A stretch of DNA of 64,000 nt. Source: Panicum virgatum. Its lineage: Eukaryota; Streptophyta; Magnoliopsida; Poales; Poaceae. The position numbers were made by a program, and so were the translations under genes. Location of the stretch: positions 39,661,674 to 39,725,673 of the forward strand of contig NC_053142.1 in the NCBI RefSeq assembly GCF_016808335.1. The letters run 5' to 3'. Under the pieces are notes generated by a model that saw only the letters and a list, made by a program, of their open reading frames with translations, did no database searches and had not been told where the DNA came from. Below, piece after piece: positions 10,310 through 21,779 of this stretch. Each line of letters opens with the position of its first letter. Positions within the stretch are counted from its first letter, which is position 1.

Positions 10310-12190
10310 CATCATTTCTTTTCCCGGCGGCAGTTTGCGCGCCTGTTTGCTCTGAAAGTTACTGCGCAACAGGCTGACCGCCATTCTGAATAACCTCAGA
10401 GGCCACACGGGAGAGAGCTTCAGTTTGGAGACTCTCCCTCCCCGTCCCCGACTCATTCAGCAGGTGAAGGCACACGTTCTATGCATCTGAGCATCTCTTC
10501 GTGCTACGTTTTTCGCTGGGAAATCAACTGGGCGGGCCAGCCGGCCGGCCTGCCATGCCAACCTTGCGACTTGCGTGTTCCCCTCTGCAGACCCCCTCTC
10601 AGATCTCGCCAATCTTTTGACGAAATGACGATAAGAGGGGACGGAGGCGGAGGAGAATATCTCCTGCTTGCATTTTTCTAATTTGGTAACGAAATGTTCA
10701 GCGCGAGTGTGGTCATGTGCATTCACGGACGTGCTACGAATTCAAACGGAATGGCGAGTGTGGTCGTGTGCTTTCACGGATGTGCTCCCTCATTGAATGC
10801 CGTGTATCTTCACTATCAAAGCTTTTTTCCCCGGACATGTTACTACCAGCTTGATTGGCATGTAGCCAAAGAAATAAAAGCAGGATTGTTTTTAGGTCTT
10901 CAGGACGTGGTCGTTTGTTCATAGGAGGGTTATAGACAGAAGCACATGGTTCTAGTCTTGACCAAACACTACTTAGTAAGTTTAATGCATGCATTCATAA
11001 TCAAAGTAGTAATGGATAAAACTATATCACGACTTGCAGGTCCGTCGAGCTGTGCTTTGGCAGTCTACTCACAGTTATTCTAGTCAGCTAGAATTGTCTT
11101 TTAATTAGGAGTATACGTTATCCATCGAGGTTTCAACATCATCTCTTCTTTGAAGCTGCTGCCTTAATTGATTCAAATCTGTGAGAAAAAAAATCTCGCT
11201 ATATATGCTACCTCAGCTCTTTTTACACTGTGGTTACTCGCTGATTTTTATGCTTATTAGCCCATTGTTCCTGGCCTTTGTCAGTAGGAAAGTGTGTTAA
11301 GAAATGTGGTGATCTTGGAGCATTATGCTCTAAATTCTTCTGGCCAAGGATTTGTCAAAAGAACTGCCGCAGAGGCACAGACAACGGTCCGGTCTGTCCA
11401 TACCTTTTTGTTTTCCATTTGGATAGAGCATGGCTTATTTCTTGTTTAGTAGCAGTAGTAGTACTAGAGTCAGATAATTAGGTGCTTCCGAGCTTGTTTT
11501 GAATCTTGGTGATCGAGCAGTAGTTTGGTAGTAGCTATCATGCATGGTTGGTGTACAGATATCAGATAACGGCCAAATTGCCGAACGTTAGGTGAGCACC
11601 ATCTTTGGTTTCTGGTTAATAAGTGCCTTTGGGCTCCATGGGAAAAAAGAACCTTAATCAACTATTACAGTAATCACAATCGCATTACAGATTTGGATCA
11701 ACTTATGGCTCTCTGAAATTTGCAACAGAATTATGGATTTATAAAATATGTCTCAGCACAAATTTGCAATCTTTACAGTGTCTGGTTATATTCTTAATCC
11801 GCCATTATGGTACCCGCAATGGCAGTACAGATTTTGGAAAATACTTGCGCTCTCTAAAATTTGCGTCAGAATTATGGGTGTATAGAAGATGTCGCTAAAT
11901 TACCAAATAGTATATACTAAACAAAACTGACGGGGAGAAGAAAAAAAATGCGGAGAATGGGATAATGTGCCACGCAAGATCATATCACCTAGACGGGTCA
12001 AGTCCTCTCGTGCGGTCAATTGTTTACATTAAAAATTGACATGCTTAGCTTAAAGCATGAAAGATTCCTTACATTAAAAACACGGCCAGTTAATTCCTCT
12101 GGGTATGTATTGCTTTTTAGGGAATTCATTAAATTCAAATCTCCACCTTATTTACAAGAGTTCTTTTACGGTGGTTGGGAGGTACCTCCC
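10310..12190. other. intergenic, no supported gene
   Basis: Mixed-composition sequence without a recognisable domain, RNA gene or clean element border. Short direct repeats occur at 10700-10790 (GCGAGTGTGGTC twice, about 44 bp apart). Confidence 0.5.
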
Positions 12191-12269
12191 TAAATTAATT
12201 GTTTTTGAGAATTTTAATCCGCCAAGGGTACTATGGTCATTTATCCACACCCAAAACCCCACCCCTACC

Positions 12270-12830
12270 ACAAAGCGCATGCACATTCCCGTGCCGCCCG
12301 CGCGTCCTCCGTGCCATAACCCCCGTTTGTCTCCCTCTCGCTCGCCCTCGCCCTCGCCCTCGCCCGCGACGACGGGATCCACGCCCTCGCCGTCGGCCTC
12401 CCCATCCGTGCGCCGCCAGAGGATGTCGCCGTCGGTAGCCTGCCTATCCGCAAGGCTGCCTCGCTCGCCCTCGCCCTCGTCGTAGCCCTCGCCGACTGGA
12501 TCCACGCCCTCGCCGTCAGCCTCCCCATCCGCGCGCCGTCAGAGGACGTCACCGTTGGTGCCTGTCCGCAGGGCTGCCTCCCCGCCGTCGCCCTCGCTCC
12601 CTCGTTGTCGACAGCCCTACACAGAGGACGTCGCCCCACTTCACCGTGGGTAGCCTGTTCGCGGGCTTGCCCTAGTCGGCGCAGTCGTGCTCCGCCGCCA
12701 CTGCCTCCGTGTCGGTTTTGTTCCTGCTTCCCCAAAGGATCACAGTACGACCTCGTCGACCCCTTGATGCCGCCGGCACCAGATTCATCCATCGCGCGGC
12801 AGCCGTGTTTCGTCATCTAGGCACAGGTAG
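12270..12830 (+). other. CpG-rich putative first exon or leader of the FAR1-type pseudogene
   Basis: A GC-rich block with CTCGCCCTCGCCCTCG-type repeats ends at GGCACAG followed by GTAGGG, a plausible donor near 12828. A good acceptor lies at about 13470, just before the FAR1 domain. It codes for nothing recognisable and may be an untranslated exon. Confidence 0.35.
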
Positions 12831-13470
12831 GGTTGGACTCCGCCTTCTTCTCATTAGTTTTTTCTTGTTACGTTAGTGTTCATCACATGATAACATAATA
12901 CTGGATGATTGGTGCGAATTGTTTTGTTTGTGAACCGCATTCTCAAGCGACCAAAGGTGTGCATTTTTATCTAATTGGTATAACGCTGTTGTAGTCATGA
13001 ACAATTCGACTTGTTGCAAGCTTTTGGTGAAAGTTTTCTGTTAGTCTCTGAGTTCATACGAGTAGCATCAATTCAAAGCATATTAGTGCATGTGACTTCG
13101 ACCTGCATGTGTTTGACCGGTGATCAGAGGTGACTACCACCGGACCATTATTCTTGAGCTTGGCACTAAAGCTGATTGGTTTGTTGTTTCCACGCACGTG
13201 TCTGACTGGTGTACACAGGTCAGATGCACCGGTCAAATATTTTGTATCCGGTGTACTGAATCACGTGTTGCTATTTAACTGCACTCACCAGTTAAACCGT
13301 TATCATCACCGGACATGTTTCCATGCCCTCGGCCGATTTCCTGTTGTCTCCCCTCACATAATCGACCGGTGATCACCGTTCCATATTACGGGTCAATATT
13401 TCAGTCGACCAATCAACAAAAGGTGTGAATTTGTTATGCTGATATTGGTCTAACGCTGTTGATGGATGCA

Positions 13471-15592
13471 GGAGGGAATGGACGAATCTTGAGTCTTTGC
13501 TGGAGTACAGTCAAATTGTTAGCCGGTTGTTTGCTAGTGAAGACGAAGGATTTATGTTTTATAATGCATACGGTCTTAAGAAAGGATTTAGTGTGAGGAG
13601 GAGCTATGTTGAGTGGGACGCTGGCCACAATGAGATGACCCTTCGGAAGTTTGTTTGCAGTCGTGAAGGTTTCCAGTGAAGAGAAGCACATGAATATGGA
13701 GAATAAGCAGGGGAGGCCGCGAGGTATAACTCGTGTTGGATGCCGTGCAAAATTTGTGATTGCACGACAAAGGAACACGGGGCAGTGGTATGTGAAGGAT
13801 TTCATCGACGAACACAACCATCCTCTGGCGCCAAAAGATCTTAGTTGTCTGCTGCGTTCGCACCGAAGAATCAGTGATGGGCAAAAAGTTGATATTCTCG
13901 AGATAGAGATTAGTGGGATCCGTAAATATCAGATTTTTGAAATTCAAGAAATGCAGTATGGTGGGTATGATAAAGTTGGATACACATAAAAGGACTTGTA
14001 TAATTTCTACCATCGCCATAAGCAGGGGACAATTGCTGCTGGTGATGCTCAAACGGTCATCAGACACCTTAGGGAACGAGAATGCAGAGACGCTGATTTC
14101 TTTTTCAGGAGCTTCACTGATGATCAAGGACATCTGCTGGGTCTATTCTGGTGTGATAATTAGTGTCTTCTTGATTATGCAGCATTTGGTGATGTCATTG
14201 TGTTTGATAGCACCTACAAAACAAACCGGTACAACATGCCCCTTGTTCCTTTGGTTGGGGTGAATCATCATAAACGTACTGTTGTTTTTGGCTATGGAAT
14301 AATTTCTCATGAGAATACAAACTCATTTGAGTGGCTGCTGAGAACATTTTCCGATGCTAATATTCAGAAGCATCCTATTTCAGCTGATCACTGATGGAGA
14401 CCTTGCTATGCAGAGAGCAATAAGGATAGTGTGGCCGAATACATCGCATAGGCTCTGCGGATGGCATATTGAGCAGAACCTTGTGCGTAATATTCACGAT
14501 GACAAAGTGAAGGAAGCGTTCAGGGTCTTTATGTATGACTTGTGCTCCATAGAAGAGATTGAGAGGAAATGGCGGGCATTCCTCGTAGAGAATGAGGTTT
14601 CAAAGGAATCTTGGCTTTATCAGATGTATGAGGTGAGGAGAATCTGGTGTGCTGCGTATCATGCGGACAAGTGCTATTTAGAATTGAGGAGCAACCAACA
14701 GAGTGATAGCATCAACGCTAGGCTTCAGATGCAACTGGATGGTAAAATGACACTGTTAGAAATGGTTGAACAATATGAGACCTGCCTTTCTAGGGTGCGC
14801 AGAAATGAGGCTGATGGTGACATTAAAGCCTTGCAATCTGAGCCATTCATAGCTCCAGATGTTTCAATTCTTGAGATAGATGCGAAGTAAAGGTTCACAC
14901 CTAATGTTTTTGTATTAGTGCAGTTTAGCATTAAAGCAGCCAGCAAGTGTCATCTGATTGAGATCCTAGATGGCGATGATACAGAAGAGTACATTGTTGG
15001 CAGGAAGGACAAAGGAGACATCATGATCTATGTGAAATGTGAATTTACTATAGAGGGCAATCTGAAGGGGGTTTCTTGCTCTTGTCGTAAGTTGCAATCC
15101 GTTGGAACCCCCTGCTCACACATATTCTTTGTATTGGGCCATCGGGGAGAACACAAGCTACCGGACTGCAGTGTTTTGGAAAGGTGGACAATGGGGGCCA
15201 AGAGTGCTTTTCCACCAATAAGGAAGAGCATCATGTATGAGTATTCCACAACCCTTCTGAGGCACCATGACCTATGCAATATCAGTCGGGCTGCATCCTT
15301 CTCAGCATCTTGTTCAACTGAAGGATATGAGCGGCTCAAAGGTGCCCTTCTTCAGGAAGCAGATATGATCCTGCCAAATGTAGGAGCGAATGAAGGCAAG
15401 ATGTATGGACTGGTACTGCCACAAGCCCCGGAGGCTGATTGTGAAGACATCAGAGATGTATTGGATCCCTTGCATGTGCCTGGCAAAGGGGCTCCCAAGA
15501 AAAAGCTGAAGTCAACTTCCAGTAAATTAATTACTAAATGTAGCCTTTGTAAGCGCTAGTGTCACAATCGGCGTACATGCTTCATGAGAGTA
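13471..15592 (+). pseudogene. FAR1/FRS-type (MULE-derived) protein, decayed
   Basis: Homology runs in order across the FAR1-RELATED SEQUENCE family. First is a FAR1 DNA-binding zinc domain ('EDEGFMFYNAYGLKKGFSVR', then 'RVGCRAKFVIARQ' and 'DEHNHPL'). Then come the transposase-like MULE domain ('DVIVFDSTYKTNRYNMPL', 'LITDGDLAMQRAIR', 'HRLCGWHIEQNL'), the SWIM zinc motif ('CSCRKLQSVGTPCSHIFFV') and the start of a terminal CX2C knuckle near 15540. Lesions: frame change near 13673, TAA at 13987, TAG at 14159, frame change near 14380, TAA at 14888, TAG at 15557. Without the lesions the length would be close to a normal family member. No TIRs were found, so whether it was a host FRS gene or a FAR1-type MULE is open. 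Confidence 0.85.
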
Positions 15593-16140
15593 GAGGTATT
15601 CCTCAGTTCAACAATATAATGCTACATGGTGATGCCTGAAGATGTTATTACTAAATGCTAGTTATGACTAATGTTCCTCTTAATTTGTAGGAAACAAAGC
15701 TCCCTAAAGATGTGCTAGATGACTGATTTATAGGTAAGGCGGTGCAACAGAACTTTACATTTCTCATCATACAATTTTTCCTTTTCTTCGCTGAGAAAGT
15801 CCTCTTTACGATGAGTAAATGATCATTTCTTTTCCTGCTTGTACAGAACAAGGATGTCGGTCTACATCTTCTTCGTGTGCGACTTGTGATCAAGAGTTGG
15901 TTTGATGGTACCCATGGAGATCAGTGGAGCTGGTTTTCATTGTACTATACTCAGTTTACAATGGGTGTATCTGCAGACGTACACCTTCCTCGCTGGACTT
16001 GTAACCGAAGTATTAGCTCAATATGGAAATGCCTGTTTGCCATTAAGAGTTAAGTACAATCTTTGTGGTACATAGAATCCCTAAGAAATCTTGATGTTAT
16101 TGGATGTGCGGATCGAAGAAGATCGGATGCCCGCCCAATA
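15593..16140. other. no gene seen
   Basis: Sequence after the FAR1-type pseudogene. Only short ORFs without recognisable motifs. Confidence 0.4.
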
Positions 16141-16149
16141 CGAAGTGGA

Positions 16150-16440
16150 GGTAGCGTGTCGAAATCATCACGGTGGTAGGTTGTCCAATGCGTCACTGGG
16201 TTGCCTGTCCAAACAGTCGCCGAGGTAGAGTGCCCAAACAGGCTGGACGAAGTATCATTTCATAGTGTCCAAACCATCGCGGCGGTAGGGTGTCCCCCGT
16301 CACGGCGATGGATTGTCCAAACCCTCGTGGAGTCAGCATAGCGGCGGCAGGGTGTCCAATATGTCGTGTAGGTAGGTGTCCAATGTGTCGCGTAGGTAGT
16401 TGTCGAATCTGTCGCATAGGTAGCATGTCCAAAACAGCAT
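16150..16440. repeat. degenerate minisatellite, unit about 25-30 bp
   Basis: At least eight variants of a GTCCAA(A)...GTCGC-G-GGTAGG unit. The most regular part is 16340-16430, with three units of GTGTCCAATNTGTCGNGTAGGTAG type. Translation of the minus strand gives repeated Leu-Pro-Thr-Arg-His-Ile-Gly-His, an effect of the repeat, not a gene. Confidence 0.75.
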
Positions 16441-17084
16441 GAGTTTCAAAATTCTCTCCGGTGGATCTTTTCATGTAGTCCACCGGTCGGACCAGTGAGT
16501 GCACATTTCCTCCCCTACCCGACTCACCGATCAGACCTGTGGTACTACCGTGGTGTCACCAGCTATCACTTGATATTTTCACCGGATACAATCACCGGAT
16601 AGTATCAAGCAATACGACCTTTCTGAATGTTGAGTGGAGAACCAACGGCTTTTAGTTCTTCAAAGATGTCCGTTGATGTCCACCGATGATCATGGGTCCG
16701 TCCGGTGGGGCGACACATCCTACTACAACATCGTCCATCGCCTCCTCCTGCGGCGTCCTTGCAGGCATCTTCGCTCGCGCACCATGCAGGAGCAGGAGAC
16801 GGCGGATCGACGAACGCCAGGGAGGATGGTGGGGCAGGCGTCGGCGACGGGGCAGCCGTGGTGGATGATGGATTCATCGGCAACAGGGCAGCCATGGAGG
16901 TTGACGGAGACGCGGCAGGAACCAGAGCACCAACTGGTTCAGCAGAGCGGGACCGAGAGGGAGAGTGAGGGCGAGGGTGAGAGACAACCATGGGTGCGAG
17001 AGAGAGTCTTTCGATGGGTGTAGAGGACACCTCTTAATTGTCGAGCGACTAGGGCACTAAGCAAACGCGCCTCGGGAATCGCAA

Positions 17085-17200
17085 ACGACACGTCCGGAAC
17101 TGAACTGTCACGGCGTTAGACGACGGTTCTGAAGGACGCGTCCGGAACTGAACCGTCACAGCGTTAGGCAACAGTTCTGATTGCGGCTAACCGCGCCTGT
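17085..17200. repeat. two-copy tandem repeat upstream of F-box pseudogene 1
   Basis: Two copies of about 55 bp share CGTCCGGAACTGAAC-GTCAC and GCGTTAG-C-AC-GTTCTGA. They sit about 160 bp upstream of the first F-box-type pseudogene, in its presumed promoter. Confidence 0.7.
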
Positions 17201-17353
17201 TCTAGTCGCGTTATAGGGCAATTAGTGGGGCAGCCCTCGACAACGACAGTTTCCAAACCGTTCGGACTACGCCTATTCGCCTTCTCCATCCCACCCTCGC
17301 CCTCTTTCCGCCACCATTGTCATCGATAACCCACTCTTGTCGTCGAGCGGCCT

Positions 17354-18110
17354 ATGGCGCCTACGAGATCCCTCCCCGTGCTTCCAGAAGAGATGCTCAT
17401 CATGGTGGCCGCCCGCGTCGCGGCATCATCGAGCTCTCCCATGGCGGATCTACGCCGCCTCCGGGGGGCATGCGCGCTCATGCGAGACATGGTGTGCGGC
17501 GCGACCCTGGTTCGCCGCTGCCTCAACCTAAGCCGGGCACTGCAGCAGACGGACGACGCAGAGACTCACGAGCGACTGATCGCGAACACCTACGCCGCGG
17601 GCAACCTGGAGGCGCGCTTCATCTAGGGGATGAGGGTGTTCTTCCGACAGCACGGCGGGGCTCTGCATGCGCCGCTGGACGACCTAGAACAGGCTGCACG
17701 CGGCGGCCACAAGCCGGTGGCATACATGCTCGCCATGATCCTGTGGTGAGCAAACAGTGGAACCGAGGCCGACGTCCGGGCCAAGCAGCTCCTGGCGGAG
17801 GTGGCGCATTACGACCAGGCGCTCAGCGTCTGCAGCGACCGCGGGGTTTCGCGTCCAAGCGTGCACGCCTACAACACGCTCTGGATGTACGTGTGGCCCG
17901 ACTTTCATCAGCCGGCCCCCTGTGCCTGGCCCAGTGCCTCGCGCCGACGTTCACCAGTGCGCGTCCCCGCGCTGGGGATGGGTCCAAGGCTGGTGCGGCG
18001 CGCCAGCCGGCCAAGAAGGATGGCTCAAATGGTCCTACTTCTGCAGCGAGGAATGCAGGATCAGGAGCCTCTGCGATGACACCTTCCGCTGGCTCGGGGC
18101 TGATAATTAG
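17354..18110 (+). pseudogene. F-box-type protein (grass-expanded, At1g67340-like), copy 1, broken
   Basis: The start MAPTRSLPVLPEEMLIMVAA, with Leu-Pro-Glu-Glu-Met-Leu, resembles the F-box N-terminus. A Sel1-like helical middle follows ('RERLIANTYAAGNLEA' pattern, 'GGHKPVAYMLAM'), then a Cys-rich tail ('WCGAP', 'YFCSEECRIRSLC') recalling the zinc-binding end of this F-box family. Lesions against copy 2: TAG at 17624, TGA at 17747 (CGA to TGA) and a one-base insertion near 17918 that moves the Cys-rich tail into another frame. It is closely similar to 19549-20292, so the two are a tandem duplicate about 2.2 kb apart. Family assignment is from pattern recognition only. Confidence 0.7.
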
Positions 18111-18179
18111 GATATAGCTTCTTCATCGTGCAGGCCGTCGCATCTTGGGCTGAAGCAGAAGAGCAACTCCAACTGTGGT

Positions 18180-18280
18180 TTTTCTTTGTTATGACTGTTG
18201 TGTGTCCTCAAGTACTCGACAATGTGACTTGTCATGTTACATGATGCACAGCAATGAAATTTATTTAATCCAATTGTTAC
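18180..18280 (+). repeat. 3' tail related to the GRF gene 3' end, copy 1
   Basis: After copy 1, 'TACTCGACAATGTGACTTGT' (18213-18232) matches the sense strand of the GRF gene around its last codons (near 21000, minus). 'CATGATGCACAGC-ATGAAAT' then recurs at 22648-22683. Confidence 0.55.
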
Positions 18281-18394
18281 TGAGCTTTTGCTCCTACTTT
18301 TGTGTTAGCGCCTCATGTTTTGTGTTATTCTATTACAATTTGCTCTTCAGAACTAAGTTCCATTGTCAGTCTAGTTTTTCCACCATCGGGCCCA

Positions 18395-19430
18395 GATCAT
18401 TTTCATGGACTTAGCGGATGTGCGGTTGCCATTATTTATATCAATCACACAATCGACCGGTGATTACCAGAAATGATCACCGGACTTTGAATCACTAGAT
18501 AGACCTCTCCATCCGGTGATCCCAGCGGTCTCTCTAGTGCAATCTATCATGATCCACTGCCATGGCAGCATGAATTCTAGGATTGGAGCAACAAGCACAG
18601 TGGCCGATGCAAAGTAAGACTCGCATTATAGTTTTTCCGTTAAGGACTGGATACTAAAGTTTTCGCATACTGGTAATTTCCTTATTATTGCACACAAACA
18701 AGTTTAGAAAAATAGGTAGCTTGGTCTTCAGAACTAAGTTATGTTACATGTCTAGTTGTTCCACCTCACCAGTCAATAAGGGCCACACAATTTTATGGAC
18801 TTGGCAGATATGCGGTTCCAACTGTTTTACCACGCACACGTTCGACCGGTGATCACCGGACATTCTCACCGGACGGGGAGTCACCGGACATACCTGAGTC
18901 TCTATCCGGTGACATCAACGGTCTCTCCAGTGCAGGCTATCATGATCCACTGCAACAACAAGCACAGCAGCCGATGCAAAGTAACACTGGCATTAGAGCG
19001 TTTCCATTAAGCACTGTTGGTTAAAGTATTTGCATACTATGGCTATAAGTGAGTTTTGCTGATCATGACATGTCCCAAACATCACAAGCCACCTAGCAAC
19101 CGAAGGAGTTTGCTTTTTGGTGCACACAAATAAGTTCAGAAAAAAAGGCAGCTTGGTCTTCAGAACTATGTAATGTTATAAGTCGAGTTGTTCCTAGAAA
19201 CCATTCAATAAGGGCCAGACAATTTTATGGACTTGGCCGATATGCGGTTCCAACTGTTTTTACAACGCACAGTTTTGACCGGTGATCACCGGACGTTCTC
19301 GACGGACAGTTCTTCACCGTACATACCTGAGTCGTTTGCCGTTGATAGCAACGGTCTCTCCGGTGTAGTCTATCAGGATCCACTTCTTCGGAATCCACGA
19401 CTGGAGATAAATGCATCTTAACGGCAGACG
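18395..19430 (+). repeat. ACCGGTGATCACCGG repeat units (three copies)
   Basis: Units start at about 18400, 18793 and 19225 with 'TGGACTT(G/A)GC-GATATGCGGTT'. About 50 bp later each carries a 'GACCGGTGAT(C/T)ACC' palindrome and then 'TATCA-GATCCACT'. Related sequence lies at 13115-13390 (FAR1-type intron), 16490-16590 and 20580-20700. No coding sequence. Confidence 0.7.
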
Positions 19431-19548
19431 CCTGATTCCGGCGATTCTATAAAATCAAGGATATCCTAAAATCAACGACACAGTTTCCATCTACACTCTC
19501 CCCCAATTTCCTCCGCCATTGCCATCAACCTCCCTCCCAGAATCTGCT

Positions 19549-20292
19549 ATGGCGCCCACGAGATCCCTCCCCGTGCTTCCAGAAGAGATGCTCGTCGAGG
19601 TCGCCGTCCACGTCACGGCATCATCGAGCTCTCCCATGGCGGATCTCCGTCGCCTCCGGCGGGCTTGCACTCTCATGCGCGACAGGGTGTGCGGCGCACT
19701 GCTGGTGCGCCGCAGGCTCAACCTGTTCTGGGCGCTGTGGCAGTCGGAGGACGCGGAGACTCGCGAGCGACTGATCGCGAACACCTACGCCGCGGGCAAC
19801 CTGGAGGCGATCTTCATCAACGGGATGAGGGTTTTCTTCGGACACCACGGCGGGACTCTTCAGGCGCCGCTAGACGACCTCGATCAGGTTGCCCGCGGCG
19901 GCCACAAGCCGGCTGCGTACATGCTCGCCATGGTCCTGTGGCGAGCAAAGAGTGGCGCCGAGGCCGACCTCCGGGCGAAGTAGCTCTTGGTGGAGGTGGC
20001 GGATGACGACCCGGTGATCGTCGTCTGCAGCGACCGCTGGGTTTCGGATCCACGTGTGCACGATTTCGCGATGCTGTGGATGTTCGTGTGGCCTCCCAAC
20101 TCCCCGCAGCCGGCCCCCGTGCCAGGGCCAGTGCCTCGCGACGAAGATCACCAGTGCGCGTCCCACCCGGGTTGGTGCGGAGCTCCCGCCAGCCGCGATA
20201 GATCACTCCAATGGTCCTACTTCTGCAGCGACGAATGCAGGATCCGGAGCCTCTGCGATGATACCTTCCGCTGGCTTGGGATTGTTCCTTAG
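19549..20292 (+). pseudogene. F-box-type protein, copy 2, single nonsense codon
   Basis: A 247-codon frame from MAPTRSLPVLPEEML to a TAG at 20290, interrupted once by TAG at codon 145 (19981-19983). Copy 1 has CAG (Gln) there, so a single C-to-T change accounts for the break. Layout matches copy 1: F-box-like N-terminus, Sel1-like middle, Cys-rich tail ('HPGWCGAP', 'YFCSDECRIRSLCDD'). An alternative in-frame ATG ten codons upstream (19519) exists; the one aligned with copy 1 is preferred. It could be a recent pseudogene, a truncated 144-aa protein, or a sequencing error at one base. Grass F-box families of this type usually act as SCF ubiquitin-ligase adaptors (family knowledge). Confidence 0.7.
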
Positions 20293-20299
20293 GATATGG

Positions 20300-20500
20300 A
20301 GCAACTCCAGTATTTTTAGCAGGTGCATTGTGGGTTTTCTTTTGTAAGATCTGTTTGTAGTACTGAACAATGTGACTTGTTCTGTTAGAGCCAGAGCTTT
20401 TGGTGCAAGTTTTCTGTTAGTTCCTGATCTTTTGATGTAAATGTTGGCTCCTCTTGCAGCCTATTTCAATGCAAATCGAACTAATTTGCAAATTCAGTGC
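20300..20500 (+). repeat. 3' tail related to the GRF gene 3' end, copy 2
   Basis: About 200 bp after copy 2 align in sense with the GRF gene's 3' end. Shared words include AGGTGCATTGT, ACAATGTGACTTGTTCTGTT, TGTTGGCTC and CTTGCAGC. In the GRF gene part of this encodes a membrane segment; here it is only 3' flank. Confidence 0.65.
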
Positions 20501-20579
20501 AAATTGAAAATGGATGGCAGATAGCAATATCAGTTCACAGCTCACAGCACTAACTTGACCCTGAGTTCATACGAGAAGC

Positions 20580-20700
20580 ATCAATTCTGCTGATAGTGCA
20601 ACTGTTATTACCATGCACAAATCCGACCGGTGATGACCGGACATGTTCAACGGTCTCACCGGTGAGAGCTATCATGATGCACTACCACGGGTAACCATGA
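20580..20700 (+). repeat. ACCGGT repeat, further copy
   Basis: 'CGACCGGTGATGACCGGACATG' type palindrome followed by 'TATCATGATGCACTACCA', similar to the 18.4-19.4 kb units. The preceding 'GAGTTCATACGAGAAGCATC' matches 13050-13070 in the FAR1-type intron. Confidence 0.65.
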
Positions 20701-20998
20701 ATTCTGGGAATGCAGCAATAAGGACCTGTGGGTCTATCTATTGATCTCGCCAGTGGCACCTGTGCAACGTGTCATGATCTAGCATGGTACCATGAATTCT
20801 AGAAAGAAGTATGCATGCATGATGAGGACATCTACCTTTTGTTGTACATATTTGATGCTACGAACTGATGTTTTTCACTGCAATTTGCAAACCAGTTCTT
20901 TTTGCTTTGAAATAGCTGCAAGCTGAGCCAACAGTTACACCAATGGATCTGGCACTAACACAAAAGAGCCACAAAACCCCATGCTCTAACAGAACAAG

Positions 20999-21651
20999 TC
21001 ACATTGTCGAATACATCAGAACAAACAATAGTCCTAACAAAGCAAAAACTACAATGCACCTACTAAACCAACTGAAGTAGTTGTTCTCCTTGATCTCCAG
21101 TTGCTCCTTTACTTCCATCTTGTTCTTCAATTCATCCTTCTCCTTTTCTAGTTGCCACTATCATCTAACTATGCTCTCTATTTTCCTCCTGAACCCTCTG
21201 AACCTGCTCCTCCTCTGCTTTCTCCTTCCGCAACCGCCAAATAGCATCACGAAGATCACACAACAAAATCCGCTCATAGTGGGTGGCCTGACGATCAATC
21301 CACACATAATAGCCACAATCCCCGGGCTTCTACACTCAAATTGCACAGCAAATCAGAAAATCAATCACATAGCAGATCAAAACCAAGGGGGAAACAAAAA
21401 GAAAGGCTTACCAATCCTGAAGGACATATGTAGTACCTCCGGCCGGGGTTGTCGTCGCTCCATGATGTCCAGCACGGTGCCTTCCTATTGCAGGGGCACC
21501 TCACCGCCGGGGAGTAGTCATACGGACCTACTCGGTACGGCACCGGCTCCGTGAACCTCTCCGTGCCCCCGCCTCCTCTTCCTCTGGACGATGACGTGGA
21601 CCACCGTGACGAGCGCGAGCTTGACGATGCCATGGCCACAACCTCCCTCAC
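20999..21651 (-). pseudogene. GRF-type zinc-finger protein, two exons, broken 3' end
   Basis: Exon 1 (21651-21412) begins MREVVAMASSSS; the second Met (21633) fits the family better. It carries 'RCPCNRKAPCWTSWSDDNPG' and 'RRYYIC'. After a GT...AG intron (21411-21330), exon 2 (21329-21165) gives 'KPGDCGYYVWID' and 'LLCDLRDAIWRLRKEKAEEE', completing a GRF zinc finger plus coiled coil. The frame stops at 21165. One base out of frame, the minus strand continues to 20999 with Lys/Glu-rich helix and a hydrophobic segment ('CIVVFALLGLLFVLMY'), which is how plant family members end. A small indel near 21140-21165 has therefore cut off the membrane anchor. A 134-aa protein without the anchor may still be made. 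Function of the family is unclear. Confidence 0.7.
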
Positions 21652-21779
21652 CGGACGGCGCCCCCTTCGATGGCAGGAACCCTAGGTCTGCCACGAACCC
21701 TAGGGCCGACCTATGGATCAACAGCCAGAACCCTAGGGCCGGCCTAGGGATCAACCTTAGTGGGCTCGAACTATATTAG

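Noticed and set aside
16193..16504. Repeat protein on the minus strand
   Set aside because: Its repeated residues simply mirror the minisatellite; no start context.
17316..18117. 266-codon plus ORF overlapping F-box pseudogene 1
   Set aside because: Out of frame with the homologous protein except for a short 3' part; open by composition.
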